A DNA stretch of 64,000 nucleotides from Gibbsiella quercinecans (GTDB lineage: Bacteria; Pseudomonadota; Gammaproteobacteria; Enterobacterales; Enterobacteriaceae), in contig NZ_CP014136.1 in the NCBI RefSeq assembly GCF_002291425.1, positions 4,402,001 to 4,466,000 on the forward strand, written 5' to 3'. Made by a program: the position numbers and the translations under genes. Within the stretch, counting starts at the first letter, position 1. Each line of letters starts with the position of its first letter. The notes under the pieces were generated by a model. The model did no database searches, was not told the DNA's origin, and saw only the letters and a program-made list of their open reading frames with translations. Below, in pieces: positions 10,251 to 19,478 of this stretch.

Positions 10251-10269
10251 GCCCGGCGGCGTGCCGGGC
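10251..10269. other. Hairpin between convergent yfbS and yfbR
   Basis: GCCCGGC / GCCGGGC with a 5-base loop lies in the 35-base gap between two stop codons. There is no T-run, so it is at best a weak bidirectional terminator. Confidence 0.4.
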
Positions 10270-10279
10270 AGAAGGTGGG

Positions 10280-10879
10280 TTACAACGGCGAATCCAGGCT
10301 GATTTCATCCAGCGAGAGGCTGAAGCTTGGGATGAACACCGCCATGAAGTAATCCATTTCCGGGCTGTTGCGCTGCTGTAAGGTTTTCTCTAGGCGCGCT
10401 TTGGCCAGTTTGAATTCATTGTTGCCGGCAGACAGTTCCTCCAGGCACTTCAGATAGGCGCACAGCGCATCCGCCTGCTTGACCAGATATTGTTCGTCTT
10501 CAGTGTAATAGCTGGTGTCGAGGATCGGCCGGAAATCATCCTGAAATTCTGCCGGGATCATATCCAGCAGCTTTTGCTGGGCGATTTTTTCGATCTTCTT
10601 ATATTCATGGGCAATCTGCGGGTTGTAGTACTTGATCGGCGTGGGCATGTCGCCGGTGAGCACTTCACTGGCATCGTGGTACATCGCCAGCAGCGCCACG
10701 CGCTCCGCATTCAGGTTGCCATTAAACTTACGATTTTTAATCACCGTCAACGCATGGGCGACGAAGGCCACCTGCAGGCTGTGCTCGGAGACATTTTCGG
10801 TACGTACGTTACGCATCAGCGGCCAGCGGCTAATCAGTTTCAGGCGTGACAGGTGGGCAAAGAAATGGCTCTGGCTCAT
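10280..10879 (-). CDS. yfbR: 5'-deoxynucleotidase YfbR (HD domain)
   Basis: A 199-residue HD-domain phosphohydrolase that removes phosphate from deoxyribonucleoside 5'-monophosphates, a step in the dCTP-to-dUMP branch of pyrimidine salvage. All residues known from the E. coli enzyme are present: R18 and W19, metal ligands H33, H68, D69 and D137 (HD pair in MYHDASE), and E72 and D77 near the active site. It is convergent with yfbS. Its upstream side now faces an insertion sequence 103 bases away. Confidence 0.97.
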   Translation of the reverse strand: MSQSHFFAHLSRLKLISRWPLMRNVRTENVSEHSLQVAFVAHALTVIKNRKFNGNLNAERVALLAMYHDASEVLTGDMPTPIKYYNPQIAHEYKKIEKIAQQKLLDMIPAEFQDDFRPILDTSYYTEDEQYLVKQADALCAYLKCLEELSAGNNEFKLAKARLEKTLQQRNSPEMDYFMAVFIPSFSLSLDEISLDSPL

Positions 10880-10989
10880 GGTGCTCTCTTTATAACGGCA
10901 AGTGAGAGCTACATTGTGGGCAGTAGGGGCGGGTTATGCAAATCTTGTGGTGCGATCGGGCCGGGATAAGGGGCGCAGTGCCTGTATGA

Positions 10990-11033
10990 ACCGGGCACAT
11001 GGGTAACACTTTACACCGGGCACATGGGTAACA
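10990..11033 (+). repeat. Internal direct repeat of the IS end motif
   Basis: The 19-base string ACCGGGCACATGGGTAACA of the left inverted repeat (10990-11008) recurs at 11015-11033, a start-to-start spacing of 25 bases. The right end has a single copy. It could be a second transposase-binding site, making the left end different from the right. Confidence 0.85.
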
Positions 11034-11073
11034 GGTTATAACTGGCACAGTTAACGAGATAGGGAGGTTTACT

Positions 11074-12222
11074 GTGCCTTGGCCTGAGAGTGTTACCATG
11101 CAACGTTTGCAATTTGTCACCGCTTGTCTGAAGGGCGATACTTCTGTCGCTGAGCTATGCCGCCGTTTCAACATTAGTCGCAAAACTGGCTATAAGTGGC
11201 TGTCCCGATTTTCTCCTGATGATATTTCCTCTCTTTCTGACCATTCCCGAGCTCGCCATCATCAACTTTCCATACCGCTGCCAACGGTGGAATTGCTTCT
11301 TGAGAAGAAACAGCAGCACCCTACATGGGGCCCGGAAAAGATAAGACAATTACTTTTGAATATGGATGTTTCGGATGTGCCCGCTGCCAGTACTATTGGG
11401 GGCATATTTAAGATCCATGGCCTGACAAAAAAACGTAATCGATTGAAATACAAACCCAAACGGTCTTATGTGCTCCATAAGATAAACCAGCCAAATGATG
11501 TCTGGAGCGCGGATTTCAAAGGCAAGTTCACCCATACAACCGGACGTTGGTGTCATCCTTTCACACTGACGGATAACTACAGCAGAATGGTACTTGCCTG
11601 TGATGCCACGTATTTACCCGATGGGAAATTTGTCATTCCCTGCCTCGAGCGAGTCTTCCACGAATGTGGTTTGCCCCAGGTTCTACGCACCGATAACGGT
11701 CCACCTTTTGCCGGTGCCGGGCTGTGGGGATTAAGCCAGATGTCTATCTGGCTAATCAAATGTGGTGTTACTCCCGAGCGAATTCGCCCAGGGAAACCGA
11801 CAGAGAATGGACGTCATGAAAGAATGCACAGAACAATGAAAGAGGGAATGAAACAGTGTCATAAATTTGCCTCTCTGGAGGAACAACAGACATGGCTAAA
11901 CACATGGAGAAAAGAATTTAATGAAGTTCGGCCACATAAGGCTCTGGGAGGAAAAACGCCCCAATCAGTCTGGTGTCCTTCCCCCCGGATTTATACTGGG
12001 GCACAAAAGGAGATGCCGGTACCAAAGGGGGCGAAGTTACTGCGTGTGGAAGTGAAAGGTGATTTATGGTTCAACGGCCGACGAATCTTCCTATCGGAGG
12101 CCCTCAGGTATGAATGGGTGTGGATGAAAGAAGTTGACGATGACACGGACGAAATAGGGTTCGGGGAGTTGGTATTGGCCCGGTACGATAGACAGAACCA
12201 TCGTATAATCCGGGCTGATTAA
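11074..12222 (+). CDS. IS481-family transposase
   Basis: A 382-residue DDE transposase. Residues 8-45 form a helix-turn-helix (TSVAELCRRFNISRKTGYKWL), followed by a second DNA-binding segment (about 60-95) and an rve-type integrase core with D147 (WSADFKGKF), D207 (LRTDNGPPF) and E244 (GKPTENGRHERMH). The three acidic residues are intact. The GTG start is backed by AGGGAGG 7 bases upstream. Base composition is lower in GC than the neighbouring genes, in line with recent arrival. Confidence 0.93.
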   Translation: MPWPESVTMQRLQFVTACLKGDTSVAELCRRFNISRKTGYKWLSRFSPDDISSLSDHSRARHHQLSIPLPTVELLLEKKQQHPTWGPEKIRQLLLNMDVSDVPAASTIGGIFKIHGLTKKRNRLKYKPKRSYVLHKINQPNDVWSADFKGKFTHTTGRWCHPFTLTDNYSRMVLACDATYLPDGKFVIPCLERVFHECGLPQVLRTDNGPPFAGAGLWGLSQMSIWLIKCGVTPERIRPGKPTENGRHERMHRTMKEGMKQCHKFASLEEQQTWLNTWRKEFNEVRPHKALGGKTPQSVWCPSPRIYTGAQKEMPVPKGAKLLRVEVKGDLWFNGRRIFLSEALRYEWVWMKEVDDDTDEIGFGELVLARYDRQNHRIIRAD

Positions 12223-12304
12223 AGAATAAATGCGTTACCTATGAGGCTGGTCAGATCTGTAACCTATGTGCCCGGTTCATACATGCCTGCGCCCCTGTGC
12301 GGAG

Positions 12305-13522
12305 TTACAGCTGGCGGTAGTGTTCCAGGAAACGCCCCAGCTTGCCAACGGCCATTTCCAGATCGTCAACGCGCGGCAGGGTGACAATGCGTACGTGATC
12401 CGGGTAAGGCCAGTTGAAGGCGCTGCCCTGCACCAACAGCACTTTCTCCTGCAGCAGCAGATCCAGCACCATTTTTTGGTCGTCGTGGATGTTAAAGCGC
12501 TTGGCATCGATACGCGGGAACATATACAGCGCCCCCTGGGGTTTCACGCAAGAGACGCCGGGGATGTCGTTGAGCAATTCCCAGGTACGGTTGCGCTGTT
12601 CATACAGGCGGCCGCCTGGCTGAATGAATTCGCTGATGCTCTGATAGCCGCCCAGCGCCGTCTGGATAGCGTGCTGCATCGGGACGTTGGCGCACAGGCG
12701 CATCGAGGCCAGCATTTCCAGCCCTTCAATGTAACCTTTGGCGTGTTTTTTCGGCCCGTTGAGCACCATCCAGCCTTGACGGAAGCCCGCGACGCGGTAG
12801 GTCTTGGACAGCCCGTTAAAGGTGACGGTGAGTAAATCCGGCGCTAGCGCGGCGATCGAATGGTGTTCCGCTTCATCGTAGAGGATCTTGTCGTAGATCT
12901 CGTCGGCGAAGATGATCAGATTATGCTCGCGGGCAATATCGACGATCTGTTCCAGCAACGCCTTGCTGTACACCGCGCCGGTCGGGTTGTTCGGGTTGAT
13001 GATTACGATGCCGCGGGTGCGCGGGGTGATCTTGCTGCGGATATCGTCCAGATCGGGGAACCAGCCGGCCTGCTCATCGCACAGATAGTGCACCGCATTG
13101 CCGCTGGAAAGCGAAACCGCAGCGGTCCACAGCGGGTAATCGGGCGCCGGCACCAGCATCTCGTCACCGCTGTTGAGTAGCGCTTGCATCGACTGGACGA
13201 TCAGTTCAGAAACGCCGTTGCCGATATAAATATCTTCCACGGTCACTTCACGCATGCCGCGCGCCTGGTAGTGCTGCATGATCGCCTTACGGGCGGAATA
13301 CAGCCCTTTGGAATCGCAATAGCCCTGCGCCGTAGGCAGGTTGCGGATCACGTCGACCAGGATTTCATCCGGGGCTTCAAAGCCGAAAGGCGCGGGGTTG
13401 CCGATGTTCAGTTTGAGGACTTTGTTGCCTTCTTCTTCAAGGCGTTTTGCTTCTTTAAGCACCGGACCGCGAATGTCATAACAGACGTTGTCCAGTTTGC
13501 TGGATTTCTCAATGGGGGACAT
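12305..13522 (-). CDS. alaA: Glutamate-pyruvate aminotransferase AlaA (YfbQ)
   Basis: A PLP-dependent class I/II aminotransferase that makes alanine from pyruvate and glutamate. The 405-residue product has the length of E. coli AlaA and nearly the same sequence. The PLP lysine is in FNGLSKTYRVAGFRQGW, the substrate asparagine motif in INPNNPTGAVY, and the aspartate in IIFADEIYD. I start at the ATG at 13522 (MSPIEKSSK) as in E. coli; the frame is open 42 codons further upstream but that part is the leader. It is divergent from lrhA. Confidence 0.97.
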   Translation of the reverse strand: MSPIEKSSKLDNVCYDIRGPVLKEAKRLEEEGNKVLKLNIGNPAPFGFEAPDEILVDVIRNLPTAQGYCDSKGLYSARKAIMQHYQARGMREVTVEDIYIGNGVSELIVQSMQALLNSGDEMLVPAPDYPLWTAAVSLSSGNAVHYLCDEQAGWFPDLDDIRSKITPRTRGIVIINPNNPTGAVYSKALLEQIVDIAREHNLIIFADEIYDKILYDEAEHHSIAALAPDLLTVTFNGLSKTYRVAGFRQGWMVLNGPKKHAKGYIEGLEMLASMRLCANVPMQHAIQTALGGYQSISEFIQPGGRLYEQRNRTWELLNDIPGVSCVKPQGALYMFPRIDAKRFNIHDDQKMVLDLLLQEKVLLVQGSAFNWPYPDHVRIVTLPRVDDLEMAVGKLGRFLEHYRQL

Positions 13523-13538
13523 AGAATGTTGAGCCTTA

Positions 13539-13583
13539 TTACTGGAAGCGGGGGCTCCTACCGTGGAACTCCGCAATCCGCAC
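13539..13583 (-). CDS. Possible 14-codon leader ORF upstream of alaA
   Basis: In the alaA leader a GTG with AGGAG six bases before it opens a 14-codon frame (VRIAEFHGRSPRFQ) that stops at TAA 16 bases before the alaA ATG. The start lies within a long-range hairpin whose 8-bp arms are TGGAACTC (13564-13571) and GAGTTCCA (13613-13620). This might couple translation or attenuation to alaA; there is no run of alanine codons, so ordinary amino-acid attenuation is unlikely. It may also be chance. Confidence 0.3.
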   Translation of the reverse strand: MRIAEFHGRSPRFQ

Positions 13584-14271
13584 AATGTACTCCTGCCGCC
13601 GGTGCTTTTGAAGAGTTCCAGGCACCTTCGACGTAAAAAATCTGCCAAAAGCGCGACTGTAGCGATGATAAGTCTGAATGAATTTATTTTATGGTTATAA
13701 TCACCAATATTACGCCTATTTTGGGTTGTTTTCTGCGGCGTTGCTGGTGCGGCGGGCTGGAGGCGGCGCTATAGTCCTCGCTGGCAAAGTATGAGAGAAT
13801 ACTTAATTACATTAATATAATTTAACTATTTAGAGTTATATTAATTGCTGTAGACGCTATCGTGTGCCGGATCGTAAACGGTTATTCATTGAATCGGCGG
13901 CGTTGGCCGGCCGTTATGGCGATTCCTTTTTCGTTGTCGCTGCCTGAAGAATCTCTGCCGGTGCGGCGATCATCCGGTTTTTGGCGCCGTTGCGCACGAA
14001 TAGCATGGAAAAAGGGGCAGACAACTACGTAAAATCCTTTTGATAACGTATTGTTAATGGTTTTGAGCGTGTATGTATCGGCATTTGATAAGTAATATCG
14101 ATATGTTTTAGCGCAAAAGGCGATGGAGGTAACGAAATATAAGTAATTTTTTTGCCCTCCACTTATGAGTGGGGTACTGTCATATCTGGCGCCGTCCCTT
14201 TAAACGGCGTCTTAGAAATACACCAGGGTAGTTTTATAAATTAATAGAATTCAAAAAGTGAAGAACACACT
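13584..14271. promoter_or_regulatory. Long divergent control region of alaA and lrhA
   Basis: About 690 bases without a supported gene. The alaA side holds the leader structure described separately. The rest is AT-rich toward lrhA. E. coli lrhA also has a long untranslated leader, so much of this is probably lrhA promoter and leader RNA. I could not place individual operators with confidence. Confidence 0.5.
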
Positions 14272-15207
14272 ATGACAAATGCAAATCGTCCGATACTTAA
14301 TCTCGACCTCGATCTGCTAAGGACATTTGTGGCTGTTGCTGATTTAAATACTTTTGCCGCCGCGGCCGTCGCCGTGTGCCGAACACAGTCAGCAGTCAGT
14401 CAACAAATGCAGCGGTTAGAGCAATTGGTTGGCAAGGAACTGTTTGCCCGCCATGGCCGTAACAAGTTGTTGACGGAACACGGCATTCAGCTTCTTGGTT
14501 ATGCCAGGAAAATCCTGCGCTTTAACGATGAAGCCTGTGCCTCATTGATGTACAACAATATCAAGGGTGTCCTGACGATTGGCGCGTCTGATGATACTGC
14601 CGATACCATCCTGCCTTTTTTGCTCAACCGCGTGACGTCCGTCTATCCCAAGCTGGCGATTGATGTGCGGGTGAAACGCAGCCCATTTATGATCGATATG
14701 CTGAAAACCGGTGAGGTCGATCTTGCCATCACCACCGTCGATGCCGAAGGGCACCCACATATTGTGCTGCGCACGTCGCCGACGCTGTGGTATTGCTCTG
14801 CGGATTACCGCTATCAGCAGGGTGAGCCGATCCCGCTGGTGGTGCTTGACGAACCCAGCCCGTTCCGCGCTATGGCGATCAAGCATCTGGACGAAGCTGG
14901 CATCCCCTGGCGTATCGCCTATGTGGCTTCCACGCTTTCCGCCGTGCGTGCGGCATGTAAGGCGGGCCTGGGCGTGACAGCCCGGCCGATCGAAATGATG
15001 AGCCCGGATCTGCGCGTGCTGGGCTCCTCCGAAGGGTTGCCGCCGTTGCCGGATACGCAGTATGTCTTGTGCAAGGACACGCAGTGTGAGAATGAGCTGG
15101 CAATGGCCATTTTCCGCGCGGTGCAAAATGGTAACGATAGCTATAGCTTCACCAGTGCCGATGTGGGCACCAAGGATGATAGCGGCGCCGCCGATGCGGA
15201 TGAGTAA
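14272..15207 (+). CDS. lrhA: LysR-type regulator LrhA (HexA/HexS/PecT group)
   Basis: A 311-residue LysR-family regulator. The N-terminal winged helix-turn-helix is at residues 12-75 ([18 protein letters not shown], with the recognition helix in [14 protein letters not shown]), and the effector domain starts near residue 95 ([23 protein letters not shown]). It matches E. coli LrhA through most of its length; the C-terminal 35 residues differ. E. coli LrhA represses flhDC, and the Erwinia (HexA, PecT) and Serratia (HexS) homologues control exoenzymes, motility and pigment. It is upstream of nuo in the same direction, as in E. coli, but separated by a terminator. Confidence 0.95.
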   Translation: MTNANRPILNLDLDLLRTFVAVADLNTFAAAAVAVCRTQSAVSQQMQRLEQLVGKELFARHGRNKLLTEHGIQLLGYARKILRFNDEACASLMYNNIKGVLTIGASDDTADTILPFLLNRVTSVYPKLAIDVRVKRSPFMIDMLKTGEVDLAITTVDAEGHPHIVLRTSPTLWYCSADYRYQQGEPIPLVVLDEPSPFRAMAIKHLDEAGIPWRIAYVASTLSAVRAACKAGLGVTARPIEMMSPDLRVLGSSEGLPPLPDTQYVLCKDTQCENELAMAIFRAVQNGNDSYSFTSADVGTKDDSGAADADE

Positions 15208-15250
15208 CACCCGATTTATTTTCTGGTAACACATAGCCGTGATTACGCGA

Positions 15251-15285
15251 ATGCCAGCCGGGGTAAAACCGGCTGGCATTTTTTA
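15251..15285 (+). terminator. Rho-independent terminator of lrhA
   Basis: Stem ATGCCAGCCGG / CCGGCTGGCAT (11 bp) with a 7-base loop, then six T. Its 3' arm and tail are repeated 22 of 22 bases in the nuoN terminator at 31035-31056. Confidence 0.95.
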
Positions 15286-15289
15286 TGCC

Positions 15290-15895
15290 TGTAACCCCAT
15301 TTCCCGCCTATAGCCTGCCAGCCAGCAACATTCCCCGTTCGTGGTGTTAATCGCCTGTTCCGTTTGTTTTTCATTCATGAGACAAGCAAGTAAAAACCTG
15401 GAGTTAGTGTGGGTATTTTGCTATTTTCATTCGCGCCATCGCGTTGGGCGAAAATTGATAAGCATTGCCAATGCCTGGCATGGCTGGGGCGGTTTTTTTG
15501 CTGGAAACGTGTCTTGGATCAAAAAAATACCCCTAGGTAGTGAGTGGAAACACGGGGGTTTCTTGAGAAAATGTTAGACTAAAACCTGAATATTAATGTT
15601 GGTTTATTCCTGTTGGTCGCTATACCGCCGTTGACTGACACGATTTAGCCTAACCAAGACGCATTAAGTGTTAATAAATTGCTATATATGTGAATTAACG
15701 TGAGGAATCTTTTGTTAAAGTTGACAAAAGGTTATGAAAAGGAGTAAAAAACCACATTAAAATCACTGTCTAATGTGATCTAAATGCAGTTTTTTATTGT
15801 GGTTATTTATCCTTCCCTTGAATCGATGCGATGCGCTAACTGCCAGCTATAAGAGCAGGATGTCCGACACCGCTTTTGATGAGTAAGCAAAGAGT
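15290..15895 (+). promoter_or_regulatory. nuo operon promoter region
   Basis: About 600 bases with no supported gene; a 78-codon open frame at 15341-15577 lacks codon bias. The region is AT-rich from 15590 on. A NarL-type heptamer TACCCCT is at 15528-15534, and an inverted repeat CACATTA / TAATGTG at 15753-15777. E. coli nuo is known to have a long upstream region responding to NarL, ArcA and other regulators, so a similar design is likely; the individual sites are tentative. Confidence 0.5.
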
Positions 15896-16333
15896 ATGTC
15901 AACAACCACTGAAGTTATCGCCCATCACTGGGCGTTTGCCGTATTTCTTGTCGTAGCTATCGGGCTATGCGGCCTCATGCTGCTGGGGGCGTTTTTCCTC
16001 GGCGGAAGAGCCAGAGCTCGTGCCAAAAATACCCCTTATGAATCAGGGATCGACTCCGTCGGGTCGGCGCGTTTGCGCCTTTCCGCCAAGTTTTACCTGG
16101 TCGCCATGTTCTTCGTTATTTTCGACGTTGAAGCCTTATACCTGTACGCCTGGTCGGTCTCTATTCGTGAGAGCGGCTGGTTGGGTTTTGTCGAAGCCAC
16201 CATCTTCATTCTGGTGCTTTTGGCCGGCCTATTTTATCTGGTGCGCATTGGCGCGCTGGACTGGACGCCGGCACGTTCCAAGCGTCAGGTCAAACCAGGC
16301 ACCATTACTAACAGCAACAGTCATCCGCAGTAA
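15896..16333 (+). CDS. nuoA: NADH-quinone oxidoreductase subunit A
   Basis: First gene of the complex I operon. A 145-residue membrane subunit with three hydrophobic helices (about 15-38, 66-90, 97-118) and the conserved loop [18 protein letters not shown] between the first two, which in known structures lines the quinone-site/membrane interface. [11 protein letters not shown] in helix 2 carries the conserved acidic pair. The length and sequence agree with E. coli NuoA (147). Confidence 0.97.
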   Translation: MSTTTEVIAHHWAFAVFLVVAIGLCGLMLLGAFFLGGRARARAKNTPYESGIDSVGSARLRLSAKFYLVAMFFVIFDVEALYLYAWSVSIRESGWLGFVEATIFILVLLAGLFYLVRIGALDWTPARSKRQVKPGTITNSNSHPQ

Positions 16334-16348
16334 CAGCGAGGCATTAAC

Positions 16349-17023
16349 ATGGACTATACGCTCACCCGCATAGACCCGAACGGTGAGAATGACCGTTACC
16401 CCCTGCAAAAGCAGGAGATCGTCAGCGATCCTCTGGAGCAGCAGGTTCACCGTACGGTTTACATGGGTAAACTCGAGCATGCGTTGCATGACATGGTGAA
16501 CTGGGGGCGTAAAAACTCTCTTTGGCCTTATAACTTTGGCCTTTCTTGTTGCTATGTGGAAATGGTGACCTCCTTTACTGCCGTTCACGACGTGGCGCGC
16601 TTCGGTGCTGAAGTGCTGCGCGCCTCTCCGCGCCAGGCGGATTTCATGGTGGTGGCCGGCACCTGCTTTACCAAGATGGCGCCGGTTATTCAGCGCCTGT
16701 ATGAGCAGATGCTGGAGCCGAAATGGGTGATCTCAATGGGCGCCTGCGCCAATTCCGGCGGCATGTACGACATTTATTCCGTGGTGCAGGGCGTCGACAA
16801 ATTCCTGCCGGTTGACGTGTATATCCCCGGTTGCCCGCCGCGCCCGGAGGCCTACATGCAGGCGCTGCTGCTGCTGCAGGAGTCCATCGGCAAAGAACGC
16901 CGCCCGTTGTCATGGGTGGTCGGCGATCAGGGCGTGTACCGCGCCAATATGCAGTCTGAAAGGGAACGTAAGCACGGCGAACGCATCGCGGTGACTAACC
17001 TTCGCACGCCCGACGAGATTTAA
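16349..17023 (+). CDS. nuoB: NADH-quinone oxidoreductase subunit B (cluster N2)
   Basis: A 224-residue peripheral-arm subunit that holds the terminal 4Fe-4S cluster N2, the electron donor to quinone. The four ligands are visible: the adjacent pair C67-C68 (GLSCCYVEM), C133 ([10 protein letters not shown]) and C162 ([10 protein letters not shown]). It lies 15 bases behind nuoA. Confidence 0.98.
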   Translation: MDYTLTRIDPNGENDRYPLQKQEIVSDPLEQQVHRTVYMGKLEHALHDMVNWGRKNSLWPYNFGLSCCYVEMVTSFTAVHDVARFGAEVLRASPRQADFMVVAGTCFTKMAPVIQRLYEQMLEPKWVISMGACANSGGMYDIYSVVQGVDKFLPVDVYIPGCPPRPEAYMQALLLLQESIGKERRPLSWVVGDQGVYRANMQSERERKHGERIAVTNLRTPDEI

Positions 17024-17118
17024 GCGTGCGGATGAATACCGACCTTGTTGCGCCGGTTCGGTAACCAAGAGCAGTTAAGCTTGCAATAAAAATGACCATT
17101 TAACGTGGTGAAAAAATT

Positions 17119-18924
17119 ATGACAGATTTAACGACGCACGACGCCCAGACTGCCCGTCCTGTATGGGAAACCCGCGATCATCTTGATGATCCGGTGATTG
17201 GCGAACTGCGCAACCGTTTTGGGCCGGAAGCCTTTACTGTTCAGCCCACCCGCACCGGCATACCCGTGGTATGGGTGAAGGTTGAACAGCTGCTGGAAGT
17301 AATGACGTTTTTAAGAAAATTGCCGAAGCCGTACGTTATGCTGTTCGATCTGCACGGCATGGACGAACGCTTGCGCACCCACCGCCAGGGCCTGCCGGCG
17401 GCGGACTTCTCCGTTTTCTATCATTTGATCTCCATCGATCGCAACCGCGACATCATGCTGAAAGTGGCGCTGTCGGAAAAACATCTGCACGTGCCCACCG
17501 TGACCCAAATCTTCCCCAACGCCAACTGGTATGAGCGTGAAACCTGGGAGATGTTCGGCATTACCTTTGACGGCCACCCGCACCTGACGCGCATCATGAT
17601 GCCGAAGACCTGGGAAGGCCATCCGTTACGCAAGGACTACCCAGCGCGCGCCACGGAATTCGATCCCTTTGTGTTGACCAAACAGAAAGAAGATCTGGAA
17701 ATGGAGGCCTTGACCTTCAAACCGGAAGAGTGGGGCATGAAGCGCGGCACCGAGAACGAGGACTTTATGTTCCTTAACCTCGGCCCTAACCACCCGTCCT
17801 CGCACGGCGCGTTCCGAATCATCCTCCAGTTGGACGGTGAAGACATCGTCGACTGCGTGCCGGATATCGGCTACCACCACCGCGGCGCCGAGAAAATGGG
17901 CGAACGCCAGTCGTGGCACAGCTACATCCCCTATACCGATCGCATCGAATACCTGGGCGGCTGCGTCAACGAAATGCCGTACGTGCTGGCGGTTGAGAAA
18001 CTGGCCGGTATCGTGGTGCCGGATCGCGTCAACACCATCCGCGTGATGTTGTCGGAGCTGTTCCGTATCAACAGCCACTTGCTGTACATCAGCACCTTTA
18101 TCCAGGACGTCGGCGCAATGACCCCGGTGTTCTTCGCCTTTACCGATCGCCAGAAAATCTACGATCTGGTGGAAGCGATCACCGGGTTCCGTATGCACCC
18201 GGCCTGGTTCCGTATCGGCGGCGTGGCGCACGATCTGCCGAAAGGCTGGGATCGCCTGCTGCGTGATTTCCTCGACTGGATGCCGAAGCGCCTGGATTCC
18301 TACGTGAAGGCGGCGTTGCAGAACAGCATCCTCAAGGGCCGTTCCGTTGGCGTGGCTTCCTACAACGCCAAAGAGGCGTTGGCTTGGGGCGTTACCGGCG
18401 CTGGTTTGCGCGCGACCGGTATTTCCTTCGACGTGCGTAAATGGCGGCCTTATTCCGGCTATGAAAACTTCGATTTTGACGTGCCGATCGGCGATGGCAA
18501 CAGCGATTGCTACACCCGCGTCATGTTGAAAGTGGAAGAGCTGCGCCAGAGCCTGCGTATTCTTGAACAGTGCCTGAACAACATGCCGGAAGGGCCGTTC
18601 AAGGCCGATCATCCGTTGACGACGCCGCCGCCGAAAGAGCGCACGCTGCAGCACATTGAAACGCTGATTACCCACTTCCTGCAGGTTTCCTGGGGGCCGG
18701 TGATGCCGGCGAACGAATCATTCCAGATGGTTGAAGCCACGAAAGGGATCAACAGCTACTACCTGACCAGCGACGGCAGCACCATGAGCTATCGCACCCG
18801 GGTACGCACGCCGAGCTTTGCGCATTTGCAGCAAATCCCAGCGGTGATCCGCGGCAGCCTGGTTTCCGACCTGATCGTTTATCTGGGTAGTATCGATTTT
18901 GTCATGTCAGATGTGGACCGCTAA
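17119..18924 (+). CDS. nuoC: NADH-quinone oxidoreductase fused subunits C and D
   Basis: A 601-residue fusion, as usual in Enterobacterales. Residues 1-195 are NuoC (30-kDa type: [18 protein letters not shown], then [18 protein letters not shown]). Residues 210-601 are NuoD (49-kDa type, related to hydrogenase large subunits: [15 protein letters not shown] near the quinone site, and [12 protein letters not shown]). Together with NuoB the D part forms the quinone cavity. A 95-base gap separates it from nuoB. The gene is also called nuoCD. Confidence 0.98.
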   Translation: MTDLTTHDAQTARPVWETRDHLDDPVIGELRNRFGPEAFTVQPTRTGIPVVWVKVEQLLEVMTFLRKLPKPYVMLFDLHGMDERLRTHRQGLPAADFSVFYHLISIDRNRDIMLKVALSEKHLHVPTVTQIFPNANWYERETWEMFGITFDGHPHLTRIMMPKTWEGHPLRKDYPARATEFDPFVLTKQKEDLEMEALTFKPEEWGMKRGTENEDFMFLNLGPNHPSSHGAFRIILQLDGEDIVDCVPDIGYHHRGAEKMGERQSWHSYIPYTDRIEYLGGCVNEMPYVLAVEKLAGIVVPDRVNTIRVMLSELFRINSHLLYISTFIQDVGAMTPVFFAFTDRQKIYDLVEAITGFRMHPAWFRIGGVAHDLPKGWDRLLRDFLDWMPKRLDSYVKAALQNSILKGRSVGVASYNAKEALAWGVTGAGLRATGISFDVRKWRPYSGYENFDFDVPIGDGNSDCYTRVMLKVEELRQSLRILEQCLNNMPEGPFKADHPLTTPPPKERTLQHIETLITHFLQVSWGPVMPANESFQMVEATKGINSYYLTSDGSTMSYRTRVRTPSFAHLQQIPAVIRGSLVSDLIVYLGSIDFVMSDVDR

Positions 18925-18926
18925 CT

Positions 18927-19478
18927 ATGCACTCTCAAAAAGATACTCACGTGAGTCACGATGCGCCAGAGCCGATTGATGCCGCGCCTTTGCCGCACGG
19001 CACCGAGGCCTTTGCGCTGAGCGCTGAAGAACGTGATGCGATAGAGCAGGAAAAGCACCATTACGAAGATCCGCGCGCCGCGTCGATTGAAGCCTTGAAG
19101 ATCGTGCAGAAAAAACACGGTTGGGTGCCGGACGGCGCGATATACGCCATCGCCGATGTGCTGGGTATCCCGGCCAGCGATGTCGAAGGCGTGGCCACGT
19201 TCTATAGCCAGATTTTCCGCCAGCCGGTGGGGCGCCACGTCATCCGCTACTGCGACAGCGTGGTTTGCCACATCAACGGTTATCAGGGCATTCAGGCCGC
19301 GCTGGAGAAAAAGCTCAACATCAAGCCAGGGCAAACCACCTTTGACGGCCGGTTTACGCTGCTACCGACCTGCTGCCTGGGGAACTGCGACAAAGGCCCG
19401 AATATGATGATCGATGAGGATACCCATGCTCATCTGACGCCGGAAAACGTGGTCGAACTATTGGAGCGGTATAAATGA
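18927..19478 (+). CDS. nuoE: NADH-quinone oxidoreductase subunit E (cluster N1a)
   Basis: A 183-residue thioredoxin-fold subunit of the NADH dehydrogenase module with a 2Fe-2S cluster: ligands C109 and C114 (YCDSVVCH), C150 and C154 ([10 protein letters not shown]). The N-terminus is about 17 residues longer than in E. coli (166) and rich in histidine, aspartate and proline; the chosen ATG is only two bases after nuoD, which fits coupled translation. The 3' end overlaps nuoF by four bases. Confidence 0.97.
   Translation: MHSQKDTHVSHDAPEPIDAAPLPHGTEAFALSAEERDAIEQEKHHYEDPRAASIEALKIVQKKHGWVPDGAIYAIADVLGIPASDVEGVATFYSQIFRQPVGRHVIRYCDSVVCHINGYQGIQAALEKKLNIKPGQTTFDGRFTLLPTCCLGNCDKGPNMMIDEDTHAHLTPENVVELLERYK

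Larger units (their letters stand above)
10983..12283 (+). mobile_element. IS481-family insertion sequence, complete
   Basis: A 1301-bp element bounded by 26-bp inverted repeats, 10983-11008 and 12258-12283, identical at 24 of 26 positions and starting TGTATGAACCGGGCACAT. The TGT ends are typical of IS481. It is flanked by the 4-bp duplication TGCC (10979-10982 and 12284-12287). It encodes one intact transposase. It sits in the alaA-yfbR gap, 21 bases beyond the alaA stop codon, and breaks no gene. The intact ends and open reading frame suggest a recent insertion. Confidence 0.93.
10969..12296. other. Hairpin split by the insertion sequence
   Basis: The bases on either side of the element form one dyad once it is removed: AGGGGCGCA (10969-10977) and TGCGCCCCT (12288-12296), a perfect 9-bp stem around the loop G-TGCC. 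The 4-base TGCC is also the target duplication. The structure lies in the gap between alaA and yfbR and may have served as the alaA terminator, though no T-run follows. Confidence 0.7.

Noticed and set aside
15528-15534. NarL heptamer as a proven nitrate-response site
   Set aside because: A single 7-base match is expected by chance in 600 bases; it is listed only as tentative within the nuo promoter region.
15341-15577. A 78-codon open frame upstream of nuoA
   Set aside because: No ribosome site, no family, and a poor codon pattern; it lies in a known type of long promoter region.
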